Under the pieces are notes generated by a model, which saw only the letters and a list, made by a program, of their open reading frames with translations, was not told the DNA's origin and ran no database searches. The translations under genes were made by a program, and so were the position numbers. From assembly GCF_032062135.1 (NCBI RefSeq), contig NC_092859.1:47287494-47351493 (forward strand): a stretch of DNA of 64,000 nt. The letters are read 5' to 3'. Numbering within the stretch: the stretch's first letter is position 1; the number at the start of each line of letters is the position of its first letter. This stretch comes from Pyxicephalus adspersus (lineage: Eukaryota; Chordata; Amphibia; Anura; Pyxicephalidae). Shown here in pieces: positions 61,201 to 64,000 of the stretch.

Positions 61201-64000
61201 CAGCACTTTGCTGCTTTCCAGAAGTTGGAGGTAAATTTACTTTGGGTGTAGTAGTGATGTTTGGATTGGATGGTATGATTTGTGCAAAACCTGCAGTGAC
61301 CGGTAAGCCTTGATTTTAAAGAAACAGAAAATGCAACTCGAGAGGTAAATGTACATTCTCTCATTTAACATGAGGGGGATTTATTTTCAAGTCACTGTGA
61401 TGGCTGGGTCATTTTAATGCAGAGCAATCTGCTATGTCATTTTCTGTCTTATTTAACAAAAGGTATTATGGCATATTTTAAAAGGAACTGTTAGAAATAT
61501 ATGTAGGATTTAACCCATGGGACAATAGCTGTACCAAACTTTTATGTGAAAATGCTTGCTCCAAAATCATACCTCAGTGCATTGCAACACACGCAAAAGC
61601 AAAAATTGGGTCATGGGCTTAAAATTTAAGCAGAAATGTAATGATTTGTCTGACATTTTATTATCTGCCTACCTAGAATACCGATCTGTGTGAAGAAGAA
61701 TTGAATGAAGCTGAAGAAATGTCTAAACCAAAGACCCTGGTGGAGGTGAGGTTAATTTGTAAAATGTCATTGTGAATGTTTTTGCTCTAATTAGTAAAAG
61801 CCAATAATGTATTTTAATTGCTGTGACTGGGAAATAAGAGATGATCCATCAGGCTTGAAGAGTTTAGCTGGTTTATTGTGTTTCCAACAAAGATTAATAA
61901 ATCATCCACAGAGTTTTGGGGGCCCAATATTTTTAGGTTTTGCTTTCCAAGATCCTAGTCTTTGAAATACTGATTTCAGCTACTCTAAAATTGCCTGTAT
62001 TTGTGTAATTCCTATAATCTGTTGAGCTTTAGCAAATGATTTTAGCAGGGCTGTATAAACTGATTACCAAAGCTGAGGAATTTGAACATTTTATACATTG
62101 TATGTGCACACATTTTGTGTGTCTTAAAAAAATGCATCTACTTTTATCACATTGGGTTGCTGTCATCTTGTCATTTCCCAGTATTTACCAATATTGTGAT
62201 CTGTGTTTTCTGAAAGAAGAACATGCTCATGTGCTTTTGAGGCAAAATTCCTTAACAGCTGTCTAGATATTATTCACCTTTTACTGTACCTGGTGGAAGA
62301 TTCTTGCCTATAATGCCTGTCATTGTCCACAGATCCACCAGGAAAAGATGAAAAAGAAGAAAAAACACCGTAAGAGCGGAGATTCTGATAGTGACGGTGA
62401 AGAGAAGAAGAAACAAGAGAAACTGAAGAAGGTAGGGTAGACATTAGAATGAACCAATCTAACTGCTGGTGCATGCTGAATATGTTGTACTGAGTGTACA
62501 TCTTCTGTGTGTGCTCCTTAGATGGAAGTGTATGTATGTGGAGTCAGAAAGAGCAGAGGGTGGAAGCCTAAACACAACGTGCAGTATTTATTCAATGTGA
62601 ACAGTTAGTTTCCTTAGTTTAACATGCTCAACTACCCTTTTCAAATACCATCTTTTATAAGGTGCTCTGGGTACTTTAGCTGGTTTCATTAGTTCTTAGT
62701 GAAACAATATGCAGATGTATCCCCTCCCAAACCTTATCCAACAATACATTTAAAAACTTTGCAGGGTATAAGTAGCTTTTATGCCATTTATCTACTGTAT
62801 AGTTTTATCATGGTTGTAACTGGCATACCCACATTTTTCTTTGTTTGTGGGTCTCTGAAGGGTCATACCTGTTTTTTATGTGCTAAGGTGAGCAAGGTGT
62901 CTATCGTCTAGATCAGGGGTCGGCAAACTCCGGCCTTTAGGCCAGATACAGCCTAGATGGGCCTAACACCCCCTAGCCGATCTGGCCTAATGCCATCCGG
63001 CAACCCGCGGCTCCGAAGCCGCGAGTGGCCAGCCGGATCGGCCAGGGGGCGTTAGAAACTACCGCCTCCTTGCTGTTGCTCCCGTTTACTGCAGCCGGCT
63101 TTGATATTTTGCGCCGTGGTAAATAGGGAAAGCTCCCTGAAGGTAAATCACTTCAGGAAGTTCCCTGGTGGTGGGTGGAGCCATTAGGGTAGATCCGGCC
63201 TAGCGTGCTCCCGCCTACCCCATAAACGGCCTAGTGGCCATAAAACTTTGCTTCTTTTAAGAAAGTAAATTCTTCTGCTAAGAAAGTTAAAGATGGGACT
63301 TTCTAAGCGGCCCAGTTTCGGCTGATTTCTATTAGTGTGGGGACTGAGGAGCTTAGAATTATTGTACTCGCAAAATATTTAAACGTCCTACAGGGAAGGG
63401 TCTGTAGTGTTGGTGTGAAGTGAACCTTTTATTACTGCAAGTATTGAGCAGCACTTCTGTAGTGAGTCTGTTTACTTCACCTGCATTGCAAAAAATATGT
63501 TTGCAGCACCTGTCATTTCCTTTATTTTGTATTTACATCCTTCCAATTTTCTCTCCAGGCTGCATGAAATGCCCTCCCCACATCTGTACATAGTTCCCCC
63601 TTCCTTGTAATAAGCAAAATGTTTCTTAGTCCTAAATTTGTGCTTCATTCTGGAAAACTACCACTGGAAGCTTTCAGTAACCTGCAGCTCCCCTAACTTT
63701 AGTTATTTGCTGCTGCATATTTGGTTCAGACCAGAATTCTCTGCTGTAATAGTTTGAAGTGCTGAGGCTCTGTGACGTGATAAACTCATTTGTTCAATGA
63801 GTAATGTAAGAATCCAGAGTATCATGCTGGTATAAGCAAACTCTGAACAAATATAATTCTGTTTCTATACCCATTTTATTTCCACACACAGGCTTTGAAT
63901 GCTGAGGAAGCTCGTCTTAAGCAGGTGCAGGAGATGATGCAGATAGATGAAAGGAAGAGAGCGTACAACAGTATTTATGAGACACGGGAACCGACAGAGG
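52234..64000 (+). CDS. SLU7: SLU7 (pre-mRNA splicing factor SLU7), nearly complete, 3' end outside
   Basis: Spliceosome factor for the second catalytic step, acting in 3' splice-site choice. Fifteen coding exons: 52234-52385, 52683-52836, 52933-53013, 53721-53885, 53999-54067, 54750-54797, 55979-56110, 56200-56297, 57195-57262, 57930-58069, 59705-59866, 60902-61006, 61677-61745, 62333-62431 and 63892-64000 (cut). All joins are in phase; 550 residues are visible, and human has 586. It starts [15 protein letters not shown], then [19 protein letters not shown]. The zinc knuckle [14 protein letters not shown] (C114, C117, H122, C127, CX2CX4HX4C) ends its exon. Then follow [17 protein letters not shown], an acidic stretch ([18 protein letters not shown]), [29 protein letters not shown] and a Lys-rich segment ([10 protein letters not shown]). 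The start is the first ATG of the exon and aligns with the human start. Confidence 0.97.
54321..54461 (+). repeat. 71-bp tandem duplication in a SLU7 intron
   Basis: 54321-54390 and 54392-54461 look identical over 70 bases, each starting TTTTTTTGTCATGTTAAAAT and ending AGGTAATAGGACTGTA. Two copies only. 254 bp after the donor at 54067. Confidence 0.95.
54798..55978. other. SLU7 intron, nothing recognised
   Basis: AT-rich, with a T-run near 55078-55096 and a TTTATTTATTTTTATATATA-like stretch near 55180-55220. No repeat family recognised. Confidence 0.5.
59231..59531. mobile_element. MITE family C copy 3, with exact TTAA on both sides
   Basis: Left end GCTACGTACACACG and right end GTGTGTACGCAGC, flanked by TTAA at 59227-59230 and 59532-59535. 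Interior 'GCCGGATCCACGGACGATGG' and 'AAGATCCTTTCCAACGACAA'. 301 bp. It lies in the SLU7 intron before the exon at 59705. Best-preserved copy of the family. Confidence 0.92.
62914..63250. mobile_element. hAT-like element fragment
   Basis: Starts CAGGGGTCGGCAAACTCCGG, a widespread hAT terminal repeat. It is GC-rich inside, with a short palindrome (GCGGCTCCGAAGCCGC near 63007). The matching right terminus is not seen, so it is truncated or eroded; the end given is where the GC-rich part stops. In the last SLU7 intron of the window. Confidence 0.65.

Noticed and set aside
31600..64000. A microRNA gene of the miR-146 type, which lies near SLU7 in mammals
   Set aside because: The mature sequence was not seen on either strand; if present it should lie beyond the right edge.

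Overview
This window is vertebrate nuclear DNA, most likely from a frog. It holds four recognisable multi-exon protein genes with GT-AG introns in AT-rich sequence packed with transposon remnants. The frog call is an inference. It rests on proteins close to, but clearly different from, their human orthologues and on a repeat mix (L2/CR1 and L1 LINE remnants, Tc1 fragments, hAT and TTAA-flanked MITEs, many short palindromic MITEs) that is typical of anurans. No prokaryotic operon, phage, CRISPR array or rRNA is present, and I saw no convincing tRNA.

Layout from left to right. (1) 1024-14545, plus strand: the last six coding exons of APBB3 (FE65-like 2), covering the end of PTB1, all of PTB2 and the C-terminus; the 5' part lies outside the window. 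(2) 14546-22121: a gene-poor spacer with a decayed L1 3' end that is interrupted by a MITE, and an L2-type 3' tail. (3) 22122-27045, plus strand: SRA1 (steroid receptor RNA activator / SRAP), complete in five coding exons, 225 aa. (4) 27046-30278: spacer between convergent genes, with a 408-bp TTAA-flanked MITE. (5) 30279-31587, minus strand: C1QTNF2, two coding exons, 302 aa, with signal peptide, 34 Gly-X-Y triplets and a C1q domain. (6) 31600-50340: about 19 kb with no gene I can support, holding MITEs, an L2/CR1-clade LINE pseudogene (44590-46118) and a striking 126-bp near-perfect palindrome (47663-47788). (7) 50340-64000, plus strand: SLU7, with a housekeeping-type promoter, a probable non-coding first exon and 15 coding exons; the last exon runs off the window.

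The four genes form no pathway. APBB3 is a PTB-domain adaptor that binds APP-family tails. SRA1 encodes a nuclear receptor co-regulator and its RNA also acts as a co-regulator. C1QTNF2 is a secreted adiponectin-like protein. SLU7 is a second-step splicing factor. The pairs APBB3-SRA1 and C1QTNF2-SLU7 are each neighbours in human, on 5q31 and 5q33 respectively, so here two human blocks sit about 3 kb apart.

I found no convincing new multi-gene system. The items most worth a second look are the 126-bp palindrome, the perfect 5 x 45-bp minisatellite that carries five splice-acceptor-like sites in an APBB3 intron, the G-run in an SRA1 intron, the SRA1 intron-1-retention reading frame, the several MITE families with readable ends, and the gene order itself.
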